The notes under the pieces were generated by a model. That model had not been told where the DNA came from. It did not search any database and worked only from the letters and a program-made list of their open reading frames with translations. Below are positions 1 to 7,988 of a DNA stretch of 41,589 nt, in pieces. The stretch lies in assembly GCA_004563715.1 (NCBI GenBank), contig SIRX01000119.1, positions 1 through 41,589 on the forward strand, in the 5' to 3' direction. The position numbers and the translations under genes are program-made. Within the stretch, counting starts at the first letter, position 1. Each line of letters opens with the position of its first letter. Source of the DNA: Actinomycetota bacterium (GTDB lineage: Bacteria; Actinomycetota; Rubrobacteria; Rubrobacterales; Rubrobacteraceae).

Positions 1-36
1 GAGCTGGGGTATATATAAGTGGATTCTACACATAGT

Positions 37-65
37 TTGAACGAGATTTTACCGGCCGCTAGACT
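37..65 (+). promoter_or_regulatory. Sigma70-like promoter for the first SDR gene
   Basis: A -35 box TTGAAC (37-42) and a -10 box TAGACT (60-65) are separated by exactly 17 bases. The predicted start of transcription is about 40 bases ahead of the ATG at 105. The call rests on consensus match and spacing only. Confidence 0.5.
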
Positions 66-104
66 AGGGTTGTCAGAGGAAGTTAGGCGGGAAGGGAGTA
101 ATCT

Positions 105-854
105 ATGCCGGGGTTGGAGGACATGGTTGTCGTGGTAACGGGCGCCAGCCGGGGTCTGGGGCGTGCTATTGCGGAGGAGCTTGGTCGGGGAGGGGCGAAG
201 GTCGTCGTCAACTACTCGCGGAGCAAAGAGCCGGCCGACGAACTGGTCAGCGAGCTCTCGGAGGCCGGTGGTGAGGCAGTGGCGATCCAGGCCGACGTCT
301 CGGACGCGGAGCAGGCGCAGCGCCTGATAGAGGAGACGGTAGAGAAGTTCGGCAGGATCGACGTGCTGGTCAACAACGCCGGCATAAACCGGGACAAGAC
401 CCTCAAGAAGCTCTCGGTGGAGGACTGGGACACGGTCATCCAGGTCGACCTCAACAGCGCTTTCTACACGGTACACGCCGCGCTGCCGCACATGACGGAG
501 CAGGGGAGCGGCAAGATCATCAACATGAGCTCCTTCGTGGGCGAGGCCGGCAACGTCGGACAGGCCAATTACTCGGCGGCCAAAGCCGGCCTCCTGGGCT
601 TTACCAAGACCGCCGCCAAGGAGCTGGCCCGCTACGGCATCACGGTCAACTCCATCTGCCCCGGCTTTATCGAGACCGACATGGTCGCCAACATCCCGGA
701 AGAAGCCCGCGAGAAGCTCCTCAAGACCGTGCCTCTCGGTCGCTTCGGCAAGCCGAACGAGATCGCCCGCGCCGTCCGCTACTTGGTAGAGGACGGCGAC
801 TATATTACCGGCCAGGCCCTGGATATCAACGGAGGCGTGTACATCAGGACCTGA
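105..854 (+). CDS. SDR family oxidoreductase, FabG-type 3-oxoacyl-ACP/acetoacetyl-CoA reductase
   Basis: This 249-residue protein has the complete classical short-chain dehydrogenase pattern. The cofactor loop TGASRGLG is at about residues 12-19, NNAG follows the central strand, and the catalytic Ser143, Tyr156 and Lys160 are in place. The length and the C-terminal DYITGQALDINGG are typical of FabG/PhaB NADPH reductases, which reduce 3-oxoacyl thioesters in the cytoplasm. The ATG at 105 follows an AAGGGAG ribosome site by 6 bases. The gene is monocistronic: its own promoter lies upstream and a strong terminator follows the stop. The exact substrate (ACP or CoA thioester, or another ketone) cannot be told from sequence. 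Confidence 0.85.
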   Translation: MPGLEDMVVVVTGASRGLGRAIAEELGRGGAKVVVNYSRSKEPADELVSELSEAGGEAVAIQADVSDAEQAQRLIEETVEKFGRIDVLVNNAGINRDKTLKKLSVEDWDTVIQVDLNSAFYTVHAALPHMTEQGSGKIINMSSFVGEAGNVGQANYSAAKAGLLGFTKTAAKELARYGITVNSICPGFIETDMVANIPEEAREKLLKTVPLGRFGKPNEIARAVRYLVEDGDYITGQALDINGGVYIRT

Positions 855-873
855 AAACCAGTCCCGCTTGTCC

Positions 874-912
874 GGCCTCCTTCCCCGCGGCGCGGGGAAG
901 GAGGCCTTCTCG
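874..912 (+). terminator. Rho-independent terminator after the first SDR gene
   Basis: A perfect 14-bp stem (874-887 with 893-906) closes a 5-base loop and is followed by a T-rich run (TTCTCGTTT). It starts 19 bases after the stop codon, so transcription from the first gene probably ends here. Confidence 0.85.
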
Positions 913-1013
913 TTTCCCCCACATCCCCACCGTGTAATCAGATGCACGAACCCGGTGTGCAGATCGAATATACTGTCGAAGCACGGCGTCTACCATATGC
1001 ATATAGTTTCTTG

Positions 1014-1058
1014 TTGCACTTATTCAGCCTAGACATATATATTCTAATCGTATACAAT
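1014..1058 (+). promoter_or_regulatory. Promoter with GntR-type operator-like palindrome ahead of the second SDR gene
   Basis: The AT-rich stretch 940-1080 stands out in this GC-rich window. TTGCAC (1014-1019) and TATATA (1036-1041) are 16 bases apart and could be -35 and -10 boxes. Just downstream, ATCGTATACAAT (1047-1058) is a near-perfect palindrome resembling sites bound by FadR/GntR regulators. A second palindrome, ATATGCATAT, is at 995-1004. An operator overlapping the transcription start would suit a repressor, but which protein binds is unknown. Confidence 0.4.
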
Positions 1059-1133
1059 CAACTTTTGGTTAGCGGAAGCTTCTCCGGTAGGAGGGGCGGT
1101 TTACGAGCGCAGCAGACAGAAAGGTGATCGCAG

Positions 1134-1904
1134 ATGGCAAGACTCAGCGGACGGACGGCTATAGTGACGGGCGCGGCCCGGGGTATCGGGGCGGCCGAAG
1201 CGGTCCGGCTGGCCAAGGACGGGGCCAACGTGGCGGTGTTCGACCTTTCGGAGGAGGCCTGTCGTGAGACGGTGGAGGCCGTAGAGGCGACGGGGGTGCA
1301 AGCGCTGGCGGTGGCTTGTGACGTGTCGGATGCGGAGCAGGTCCGGGCCGCGTTCGCGAAGGTCGCGGAGGAGTTCGGGACGGTGGACATCCTGATCAAC
1401 AACGCGGGCGTCATCCGCGACAACCTCTCGTTCAAGCTGAGCGAGGCAGACTGGGACACGGTCCTAAACGTGCACCTCAAGGGCAGCTTTTTGTGTGCGC
1501 AGGCGGCCCAAAAGTACATGGTGGAGCAGGAGTACGGCAAGATCGTGAACACCTCCTCCATCGTGGCGCTCGGGAACAAGGGCCAGGCCAACTACTCCTC
1601 GGCCAAGGCCGGGTTGCAGGCGCTGACCCGGACGCTGGCGCTGGAATTGGGCCGGTTCAACATCAACGTCAACGCGGTGGCTCCGGGCTGGATCGAGACG
1701 GAGATGACCAAGGAGGCCGCCGAGCGGGTGGGGATGACGATGGAGGACATGAAGGAGCGCTTCGCCTCCAACATCCCGCTGCGGCGCTTCGGCCGGGTCG
1801 AGGACATCGCCAACGTGGTGGCGTTCCTGGTCTCCGACGAGGCCTCGTACATCAGCGGCGAGACGATCTACATCGCGGGCGGGCCTTCCAGCTCTGTGAT
1901 TTAG
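1134..1904 (+). CDS. SDR family oxidoreductase, FabG-type
   Basis: A 256-residue classical SDR with TGAARGIG near the N-terminus, NNAG, and the catalytic set Ser141, Tyr154 and Lys158. It resembles the preceding SDR in length and motifs, and is probably an NAD(P)-dependent 3-ketoacyl or alcohol/ketone dehydrogenase. The ATG at 1134 follows AAAGGTG by about 7 bases. It is transcribed alone: a promoter-like AT-rich region precedes it and a terminator follows within 35 bases of the stop. The two neighbouring SDRs may be old tandem paralogues with separate control. Substrate unknown. Confidence 0.85.
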   Translation: MARLSGRTAIVTGAARGIGAAEAVRLAKDGANVAVFDLSEEACRETVEAVEATGVQALAVACDVSDAEQVRAAFAKVAEEFGTVDILINNAGVIRDNLSFKLSEADWDTVLNVHLKGSFLCAQAAQKYMVEQEYGKIVNTSSIVALGNKGQANYSSAKAGLQALTRTLALELGRFNINVNAVAPGWIETEMTKEAAERVGMTMEDMKERFASNIPLRRFGRVEDIANVVAFLVSDEASYISGETIYIAGGPSSSVI

Positions 1905-1935
1905 AGCCCGCCGGTCTTTCAGTCGGTCAGGTTTT

Positions 1936-1962
1936 GGGCGGGGGTTTCCCCCGCCCTTTTTT
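1936..1962 (+). terminator. Rho-independent terminator after the second SDR gene
   Basis: A 9-bp stem of GGGCGGGGG (1936-1944) and CCCCCGCCC (1948-1956) closes a TTT loop and is followed by six T residues (1957-1962). This is a textbook intrinsic terminator. Confidence 0.92.
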
Positions 1963-2060
1963 CTCGCTTTCTCTGCGCCCCGGTCTTCCTGGCACTTGGG
2001 AAACAGGAGCGTCGCTCGTAGTCTTACGTTACTAACGTAACCGTCGAGAAGGAGGCGTTG

Positions 2061-2831
2061 ATGGGCAAGAGGACAGGTTACGAGCCGGGGACGTTCTGCT
2101 GGCTGGACCTCTCCACGGGCGACCTCGATGCCGCCAGGAACTTCTACGGCGGGTTGTTCGGCTGGGAGTTCGAGAGCAGTGAGATCCCCGGTGGCGGCGT
2201 CTACACGATGTGCCGGCTCGGGGGCGACGACGTGGCGGCGATGGTTCGGCAAGATCAGCAGCCCGGCTGGAACCATTACATCAGCGTCGAGAACGCCGAC
2301 GAGGCGACCGAACGGGCGGAGCGGCTGGGGGCACGCGTGTACGAGAAGCCCTTTGACGTGATGGACTCCGGTCGTATGGCGGTGTTCGCCGACCCCGACG
2401 GCGCGGTGTTCTGCGTCTGGGAAGCCCGGGACCACATCGGCGCGAGCCGGGTCAACGACGTCGGCTGCATGGCCTGGAACGAGCTCCAGGCCCGCGACCC
2501 GGAGAAGGCCGGAGCCTTCTACTCCGGGTTGTTCGGCTGGGAGACGGAGCCCATCGAGGAAGACGGGCAGGTAGCCTATACCACGATCAAGAACAGCTCC
2601 GGGCGGATGAACGGCGGCTTGATGCCGATGACCGGACAGCCCGAAGACGCACCGTCGTACTGGCTCCCCTACTTCACCGTCGCCTCCTGCGACGAGGCTG
2701 TGGAGAAAGCAAAGGAGCTCGGTGGCGCGCTCCTCGCGGGCCCGATGGAGCCGGGGGCGGGCAGAATCGCGGTGCTGTCCGATCCGCAGGGCGCGGTGTT
2801 CGCCGTCTTCGAGGGCGAAACCGACGAGTAA
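2061..2831 (+). CDS. VOC (glyoxalase/bleomycin-resistance) family protein with two tandem VOC domains
   Basis: The 256-residue protein contains two copies of the same fold. Each begins with a phrase like 'FCWLDLSTGD...FYGGLFGWE' (near residues 10-40) and 'MAWNELQARD...FYSGLFGWE' (near 135-165). Each ends with a 'DPDGAVFCVWE' or 'DPQGAVFAVFE' strand. This is the arrangement of actinobacterial Cfp30B-like proteins and hydroxylase-associated VOC proteins, whose biochemical role is mostly unknown. The ATG at 2061 is preferred over the TTG at 2058 because GGAGG lies 5 bases ahead of it. It is followed tail-to-tail by an oxidoreductase gene on the other strand. A specific reaction cannot be assigned. 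Confidence 0.8.
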   Translation: MGKRTGYEPGTFCWLDLSTGDLDAARNFYGGLFGWEFESSEIPGGGVYTMCRLGGDDVAAMVRQDQQPGWNHYISVENADEATERAERLGARVYEKPFDVMDSGRMAVFADPDGAVFCVWEARDHIGASRVNDVGCMAWNELQARDPEKAGAFYSGLFGWETEPIEEDGQVAYTTIKNSSGRMNGGLMPMTGQPEDAPSYWLPYFTVASCDEAVEKAKELGGALLAGPMEPGAGRIAVLSDPQGAVFAVFEGETDE

Positions 2832-2853
2832 CCGGCGGGAGAAGCCGGTCTAA

Positions 2854-3837
2854 CTACGGGTTGAGGATAAGCTTTCCGGTCGTCCGGCGGCCTTCCAGGT
2901 CGGCGTGGGCCTCGGCGGTGTCCTCCAGCGGGTAGCGGGCGCCGATGGTGATCTCGAGGTCGCCGGAGGAGATCCAGGCGAGCATCTCCCGGAGGCTCGG
3001 TACAAAGAGATCGGGGCGGCTCATGACCCGGGGCAGGTAGAAGCCGACGACCGCGTGACACTTCTTCATCAGGCCGGCGGGGACTATGGTGCCCCGCTCC
3101 CAGCTCGCCGCGCCGTAGACCACCATCCGGCCGAAGACCGCCAGGCAGCTCAGGTTCTTCTCCAGAAAGTCCCCGCCGACCATCTCCAGGATCACGTCGG
3201 CTCCCCGGTCGCCGGTGGCCTCACGCACCCTTTCCGGCCACTCTTCCCCGGTGTAGTTGATCAGGACGTCGGCTCCCAGCGACTCCGCGAGCGCCAGCTT
3301 CTCGGGGGTACTCGCGGTAGCGATGACCGTACCGGCTCCCATGAGCCTCGCCATCTGGACGGCGAGCGTGCCGACGCCGCCGGCCGCTGCGTGGACCAGC
3401 ACGCTCTCGCCGGTACGCAGCGCGCCCGAGGTCTTGAGGATGTGGTAGGCGGTGAGCCCCTGGAGCGGGATGGCCGCGGCCTCGTCAAAGCCCAACCCTT
3501 CGGGGAGCGGGATGAGGGCCCGGGCGGGAGCCACGGCGTACTCGGCGTAACCGCCGGCCTCGACCAGCGCCACCACCCGATCACCGATGCTCGTCTCTTC
3601 GAGGCCCGCACCCACCTCGGCGACGGTTCCGGCGACCTCCGAGCCCGGCGTGAACGGCAGCTCCTGGTGCACGAGGTACTGGTTCCGGCGGCGCATGGCG
3701 TCGGCGTAGTTCACCCCGGCGGCGCGGACCGAGATCAGGACCTCCCCCTCGCCCGGCGCCGGACGCTCCACGTCGGCGTACCGCATCACCTCCGGGTCCC
3801 CAAACTCTTCCACGACTATCGCCTTCATCCGCGCCAT
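2854..3837 (-). CDS. NADPH:quinone oxidoreductase / zinc-independent MDR-family dehydrogenase
   Basis: This 327-residue medium-chain dehydrogenase/reductase starts MARMKAIVVEEFGDPEVM, the usual opening of the quinone-reductase branch. It carries the Rossmann motif AAAGGVGTLAVQMAR about halfway along. The cysteine-rich structural-zinc loop of alcohol dehydrogenases is absent, which supports the QOR (zeta-crystallin-like) subfamily. These enzymes reduce quinones or activated alkenes with NADPH in the cytoplasm. The ATG at 3837 is chosen; a second in-frame ATG 9 bases downstream is possible. The gene is divergent from the CoA-transferase gene and convergent with the VOC gene. Confidence 0.82.
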   Translation of the reverse strand: MARMKAIVVEEFGDPEVMRYADVERPAPGEGEVLISVRAAGVNYADAMRRRNQYLVHQELPFTPGSEVAGTVAEVGAGLEETSIGDRVVALVEAGGYAEYAVAPARALIPLPEGLGFDEAAAIPLQGLTAYHILKTSGALRTGESVLVHAAAGGVGTLAVQMARLMGAGTVIATASTPEKLALAESLGADVLINYTGEEWPERVREATGDRGADVILEMVGGDFLEKNLSCLAVFGRMVVYGAASWERGTIVPAGLMKKCHAVVGFYLPRVMSRPDLFVPSLREMLAWISSGDLEITIGARYPLEDTAEAHADLEGRRTTGKLILNP

Positions 3838-3971
3838 AGACCCCCCGTTTCACCGTCGTCCTCGATCGCAGGTCAGACTATACCAGGAGGACCCCGGAAG
3901 CCTCCGCTATACTGGACCCACCGGTTACCGAACGGGGATCGAGGGATCGCGTTGCGAGCAACTTCCGACAG

Positions 3972-5129
3972 ATGCCGCCCATCGTGAAGCTCCCGCTCGA
4001 AGGCGTCCGGGTGCTCGACCTCTCGCGGGTGCTGGCCGGCCCCTACGCGACGATGGTGCTCGGGGACCTGGGGGCCGACGTGATCAAGGTAGAACGCCCC
4101 GAAACGGGCGACGACACCCGGCACTGGGGACCGCCCTTCGCCGGCGGCGAAGCGGCCTACTTCCTCTCCGTGAACCGCAACAAACGCTCCATAACCGTGG
4201 ACCTGAAGTCCGAAGAGGGACTGGAGCGCGTGAGAAGCCTGGCAACGGGGGCGGACGTGCTGATAGAGAACATGAACCCGGGCACGCTGGAGAGGCTCGG
4301 CCTCGGCTACGAGCACCTCAAGAAAGAGAACCCCGGCCTCGTCTACTGCTCCATCACGGGCTTCGGACCAGGGCCGGACGAGGACCGTCCCGGCTACGAC
4401 TTCCTCATCCAGGCCCGAGCCGGGATCATGGGCATTACCGGCTTCCCCGACCCGGAGGGCCATTTGACGAAGGTCGGGGTCGCGGTGGCGGACATCGTCT
4501 GCGGCCTCTACGCGGCGAACGCCATCCTCGCCGCCCTCCACCGGCGGAGCGTCACGGGAGAGGGCGCCAGAGTCGAGGTCCCTCTCTTCGAGAGCACCCT
4601 CTCCTGGCTCGCCAACCGCGCCCAGGAGTACCTGGTCTCCGGCGTGGACACGGGCCGCCTGGGCAACGCCCACCCGACGATCGTCCCCTACCAGACCTTC
4701 GACGCCGCCGACAAGCCCATAGCCCTCGCCGTCGGCAACGACGCCCAGTTCCGGAAGTTGTGTGAGGTCCTGGGTCGCGAGGAACTGGCCGACGACGAAC
4801 GCTACGCTACGAACCCGGCCCGCGTGGAGAACCGGCGGGAGCTGGTCGCGGAGCTACAAAAAGAGTTCTCCAGGCGGACCGCCGAGGAGTGGATCTCCGA
4901 GATCCGGGTCGCGGGCGTGCCCTGCGGCCCGGTCAACAGCCTGGCGGACGTGTTCGCCGACCCGCACGTCACGGGTTCGGACATCCTGCAGACCGTCGAG
5001 CACCCGGCGGCTGGTCCGCTAAAAATGCTCGCCTCCCCGCTGCTGGTGGACGGGGAGCGGCCCCCGGTCCGGCGACCGCCGCCCACGCTCGGGCAGCATA
5101 CGGACGCCGCCGCGTGGGAGGCGGGATAG
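3972..5129 (+). CDS. CaiB/BaiF family class III CoA-transferase
   Basis: The 385-residue protein opens with 'VRVLDLSRVLAGPYAT' and 'LGADVIKVERPETGDD', hallmarks of class III (formyl-CoA transferase-like) CoA-transferases. It retains the aspartate of 'GYDFLIQA', which forms the acyl-aspartate intermediate in this family. These enzymes move CoA between organic acids. The ATG at 3972 is used; a GTG 12 bases downstream is a possible alternative. The gene ends 18 bases from the convergent butanediol dehydrogenase gene, and a role in CoA activation of a carbon source is a reasonable but unproven inference. Substrate pair unknown. Confidence 0.85.
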   Translation: MPPIVKLPLEGVRVLDLSRVLAGPYATMVLGDLGADVIKVERPETGDDTRHWGPPFAGGEAAYFLSVNRNKRSITVDLKSEEGLERVRSLATGADVLIENMNPGTLERLGLGYEHLKKENPGLVYCSITGFGPGPDEDRPGYDFLIQARAGIMGITGFPDPEGHLTKVGVAVADIVCGLYAANAILAALHRRSVTGEGARVEVPLFESTLSWLANRAQEYLVSGVDTGRLGNAHPTIVPYQTFDAADKPIALAVGNDAQFRKLCEVLGREELADDERYATNPARVENRRELVAELQKEFSRRTAEEWISEIRVAGVPCGPVNSLADVFADPHVTGSDILQTVEHPAAGPLKMLASPLLVDGERPPVRRPPPTLGQHTDAAAWEAG

Positions 5130-5147
5130 CCGCCGGACGGCGCCGCT

Positions 5148-6215
5148 CTACTCCGGAGAGCGGACCAGGATCTTCACGTGGCGGTCCTTGTGGTCCACCA
5201 GTTCCTCGAAACCTCCCTCGACGACGTCCGAGAGCGGGATGCGCCCGGTGATGATCCCCTCGGTCTCGATGCGGCCGTCGCGGAGCATGGAGATCGTGTC
5301 GGCGAAGTCCTCGGGCGTGTAGCAGATGGTGCCGACGACGTTCAGCTCGCTCAGGACGATGTCGTTCGGGTTGATCTGGACCGGCCCTTCCCAGATGGAG
5401 ATGATCGTGACCGTCCCGCCCTTGCGGGTGGCGTGGAGCGCGGTCTGCAGCGTCTCCTGGATGCCGGCGGCGTCGAAGGAGTGTTCCGCCCCCTGGCCTT
5501 CGGTCAACTCCCGGACCCGCCCGGCAACGTCCTCCTCCGTGGAGTCTATAACCGCGTCGGCCCCGATATCCAGCGCCTTCTCCTTGCGGGCCTCCGCGAC
5601 CTCGGCGACCATGATCTGGCCCGCCCCGGAGGCCTTCAGACACTGCACCGTGACCGCCCCGATGGGACCGCCCCCGAAGACGAGGGCGCTCTGTCCCGCC
5701 TCGAACCCGGCCCGCCGCACGGCCCGCAGGCCGACGGCGATGGGCTCGACCAGGGCCCCCTGCTCGGTCGTGAGTCCTTCCGGAAGCTTGTGGATCATGT
5801 ACGAGGGTATGACCGCGAACTCGGACATGCCGCCGCCCCCGCCCATCAGGCCGTAGAAACCGAGCTTCTCGCAGAGGTTGGTCGCGCCCCGCAAGCATGC
5901 GGCGCACTCGCCGCACCGGAAAACGGGCTCTATCGCCACCCGGTCTCCGGCTCGAAGCCCTTCCGAGTCGTCCCCCACCTCGACGACCTCGCCCGCGAAC
6001 TCGTGGCCCAGGGTTAGCGGCAGCGTCTCACCCGTGATGGGGTGCGGGCTCCCGGCGGGCGGGATGAAGATCGGACCGGCCAGGTACTCGTGCAGGTCCG
6101 TGCCGCAGATGCCGCACCAGTCCACCTTCACCTTTACGCTCCCGGACCGGACCTCGGGTTCCGGCACATCTTCGAGCCTCACGTCCTTCTGCCCGTGGAA
6201 TACGGCGGCTTTCAT
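5148..6215 (-). CDS. Zinc-dependent 2,3-butanediol dehydrogenase (MDR family)
   Basis: A 355-residue zinc alcohol dehydrogenase. The catalytic-zinc ligands appear in CGICGTDLHEY and GHEFAGEVVE, and the four structural-zinc cysteines in 'CGECAACLRGATNLC'. The Rossmann motif is GGGPIGAVTVQ. The 'GTDLHEYLAGPIFIP' phrase and the long loop before GHEF are characteristic of (R,R)-butanediol dehydrogenases, which interconvert 2,3-butanediol and acetoin with NAD. That assignment agrees with the acetoin dehydrogenase genes 3-7 kb away. The start follows a GAGAGGAGAG ribosome site. Its upstream region was altered by the IS630 insertion, so its present expression may differ from the ancestral state. Confidence 0.82.
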   Translation of the reverse strand: MKAAVFHGQKDVRLEDVPEPEVRSGSVKVKVDWCGICGTDLHEYLAGPIFIPPAGSPHPITGETLPLTLGHEFAGEVVEVGDDSEGLRAGDRVAIEPVFRCGECAACLRGATNLCEKLGFYGLMGGGGGMSEFAVIPSYMIHKLPEGLTTEQGALVEPIAVGLRAVRRAGFEAGQSALVFGGGPIGAVTVQCLKASGAGQIMVAEVAEARKEKALDIGADAVIDSTEEDVAGRVRELTEGQGAEHSFDAAGIQETLQTALHATRKGGTVTIISIWEGPVQINPNDIVLSELNVVGTICYTPEDFADTISMLRDGRIETEGIITGRIPLSDVVEGGFEELVDHKDRHVKILVRSPE

Positions 6216-6356
6216 GATCTCTCCTCTCTTCCCCCCAACTTCAAGGGCGAGTCAAGATACACCCGTCACAAGCTCAACGCAACCGTCCCACAGCGCGGCC
6301 GGAGGGACTAGTGCATCCTCAGAGGTGGTTGTGTGTGATGGGCTATAGTTCTCCAC

Positions 6357-6878
6357 ATGAAAGCTCCAATCTTTGTTCGGGAACTGTCGGAAAACGAACA
6401 CGAAGAACTCGAAGCGGGGCTGCGCTCCAGAGACTCCTTCGTGATGCGCCGCTGCCAGATCCTTCTGGCGAGCGCCCGCGGGAAGTCTCCTCCGAAGATC
6501 GCCGAAGACCTCGAATGCGCTTCGCAAACCGTCAGAAACGCCATCCGCGCCTTCAACGAGAAGGGTCTCGACGCGCTCACGCCCGGCTCCTCGCGCCCGA
6601 AGCGCGTCCACGCCGCTTTCAACGAAGAGTCAGCCGAGACTCTGCGGGAGATGCTCCACTGCTCCCCGAGGGAGTTCTCTGGCGAGTCGAGCCTTTGGAC
6701 GCTGGAGATGGCCGCCGACATCGCCTTCGAGGAGGGGATCACAAACGAGCGCGTCAGCGGGGAGACGATCCGGGCGACGCTCTCGCGTCTGCTCGGGGTT
6801 CGGTGGATGCGGGCGAAGCGGTGGATCACCTCTCCCGACCCCCTGTACGAACGAAAAAAAGACGGCGCGACCGGCTGA
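6357..6878 (+). CDS. IS630-family transposase, first frame (DNA-binding part)
   Basis: This 173-residue frame carries the N-terminal helix-turn-helix region of IS630 transposases ('PPKIAEDLECASQTVRNAI' and 'FNEKGLDAL', residues about 40-68). A second winged-helix-like region precedes the catalytic domain. It stops at TGA 6876-6878, shortly after the A-run at 6854-6860, where the ribosome can shift to the -1 frame. Alone it lacks the catalytic residues and could act as a DNA-binding inhibitor, as in other frameshifting insertion sequences. The ATG at 6357 has no strong ribosome site, which is usual for transposases. Confidence 0.82.
   Translation: MKAPIFVRELSENEHEELEAGLRSRDSFVMRRCQILLASARGKSPPKIAEDLECASQTVRNAIRAFNEKGLDALTPGSSRPKRVHAAFNEESAETLREMLHCSPREFSGESSLWTLEMAADIAFEEGITNERVSGETIRATLSRLLGVRWMRAKRWITSPDPLYERKKDGATG
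6854..6860 (+). other. Slippery heptamer for -1 programmed frameshifting
   Basis: Seven A residues are placed as A-AAA-AAA relative to the first transposase frame (codons CGA AAA AAA GAC). This satisfies the X-XXY-YYZ rule for tandem -1 slippage. A shift of one base backward continues as AGA CGG CGC GAC straight into the catalytic frame. The fused product would be about 373 residues, a normal IS630 transposase length. Confidence 0.7.
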
Positions 6879-7477
6879 TGGAGACCGCCGCCTCCGACCC
6901 CGAGTGGGCCACCGGATTCGAGGACGAGTGCTGGTGGAGCCGGCTTGCTTTGCCCACCTTGAGAAGCTGGGCCGAGGAGGGCGAGCCACTTCGCCTCGTC
7001 CAACGGTCGGTCGCCAAAGACGACCCCGAGCCGAAGGCGATCTCTTGCTACGGACTCTATCTGCCGGAGGCTTCGCCAGGCGACACTTGGCTGAGATTCG
7101 TGGATGGCAGGCCCGTAAGCTCCATAACGACCCAGTTTCTCTGGTGGTGCGCCGAGAATCTCGAAGAGATGGGCAAGAAGGTTTTTCTTCTCATCTGGGA
7201 CAATGCGAGCTGGCACGTCTCCAAAGAGGTCAGAAGGTGGCTCGGAAAACACAATCGCAAGGTCAAAAGCAGCGGCGAAGGAGTGAGAATCGTGAGCTGC
7301 TTTCTCCCGAAGAAAAGTCCGTGGTTGAACCCGATCGAGCCGAAATGGGTTCACGGAAAGAGAAAGGTGGTGGAGGCTGACGGACTGCTCGGGACGTATG
7401 AGCTTGCCGAGAGGGTGTGCCGAGTTTTCGGATGTCCTCATCACGAGCATCTCACCGTCCCACAAGAGGTCGCCTGA
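6860..7477 (+). CDS. IS630-family transposase, second frame (DDE catalytic domain), reached by -1 frameshift
   Basis: This frame supplies the DDE superfamily catalytic core. The first acidic site is in 'GFEDECWWSRL', the second is the aspartate of 'FLLIWDNASWHVSK', and the final glutamate is in 'SPWLNPIEPKWVHGKRK'. All are standard IS630 signatures. No convincing independent start with a ribosome site is seen, so the coordinates begin at the frameshift point. ATG 6878-6880 is a conceivable but weaker internal start. The C-terminus ends 8 bases before the right inverted-repeat tip. Confidence 0.82.
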   Translation, partial: RRRDRLMETAASDPEWATGFEDECWWSRLALPTLRSWAEEGEPLRLVQRSVAKDDPEPKAISCYGLYLPEASPGDTWLRFVDGRPVSSITTQFLWWCAENLEEMGKKVFLLIWDNASWHVSKEVRRWLGKHNRKVKSSGEGVRIVSCFLPKKSPWLNPIEPKWVHGKRKVVEADGLLGTYELAERVCRVFGCPHHEHLTVPQEVA

Positions 7478-7505
7478 TCATGCACTAGTCCTGTGGCGGG
7501 TAGGT

Positions 7506-7988
7506 TCACTCGGGATCGGGCATCGCCCGGGGCATCTCGATAGCCTCTAAGATGTGTCCGAGGGCGTCTTCGGTCTCGAAGTAGGCGTAGGCCCCGTCGC
7601 CTTCGGTGCCGAAGCCCCGGCCGCTCTGCAGGAGCGGGAAGCCCTTGCCCTCCATCTCCTCTATCGCGGCGTCTATGTCGTCCACGAAGTAACCGAGGTG
7701 GTGCAGGCCCTCACCACGCGCGTTCAGGAACTCCTCGTAAGTGTTCGGCCCCTGGACGGGCTCGATCAGCTCGTACATAACGTCGCCCACCTGGGCGAGC
7801 GCCAGCTTCATCACGTAGCCCCGCTCCTCACCGCGGAAGGTCATCCGGATCCAGTCCGGACTGAACGTGTAGACGCTCCACGGGCCGATGCCCACCTCGT
7901 CCACATACCGCTCCATCGCCCGGTCGAGGTCCCGCACGACCACCGCCACCTGGTCTATGGACCCGATCCCCAAAGAACTACCCGCCAC
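7506..7988 (-). CDS. VOC family protein (methylmalonyl-CoA epimerase/lactoylglutathione-lyase-like)
   Basis: The 160-residue protein starts 'IGSIDQVAVVVRDLDRAMERY' and has 'GLHHLGYFVDDIDAAIEEM' in the second half. This is the paired beta-alpha-beta-beta-beta layout of a single-chain VOC enzyme. The histidine in 'DQVAVVV' is replaced by Gln, while 'HHLGY' keeps histidines and 'GHILEAIE' keeps the terminal Glu. The start is GTG at 7988, 6 bases after AAAGGAG. It probably preceded the butanediol dehydrogenase gene in one transcript before the IS630 insertion. No specific reaction can be assigned. Confidence 0.72.
   Translation of the reverse strand: MAGSSLGIGSIDQVAVVVRDLDRAMERYVDEVGIGPWSVYTFSPDWIRMTFRGEERGYVMKLALAQVGDVMYELIEPVQGPNTYEEFLNARGEGLHHLGYFVDDIDAAIEEMEGKGFPLLQSGRGFGTEGDGAYAYFETEDALGHILEAIEMPRAMPDPE

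Larger units (their letters stand above)
6311..7485 (+). mobile_element. IS630-family insertion sequence, about 1175 bp, apparently intact
   Basis: The element holds two overlapping frames of a DDE transposase, short terminal inverted repeats and a flanking TA duplication, all diagnostic of IS630/Tc1-mariner-type elements. Both transposase halves are open, the acidic triad is present and a slippery A-run links the frames, so it may still be active. It lies in the gap between the minus-strand VOC gene (starting at 7988) and the butanediol dehydrogenase gene (starting at 6215). Without it the gap would be about 113 bp, so it separates two genes that may have been co-transcribed. Confidence 0.85.
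6309..7487. repeat. TA target-site duplication and terminal inverted repeats of the IS630-family element
   Basis: The dinucleotide TA is found immediately outside both ends (6309-6310 and 7486-7487). The ends read GTGCATCCTCAG inward from the left and GTGCATGATCAG inward from the right on the opposite strand, matching at 10 of 12 positions. Removing the element plus one TA restores GGACTAGTCC, a palindrome with the central CTAG expected for IS630-type targets. The palindromic flanks make the repeat look 12 bp longer by eye than the element's own ends. Confidence 0.8.
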
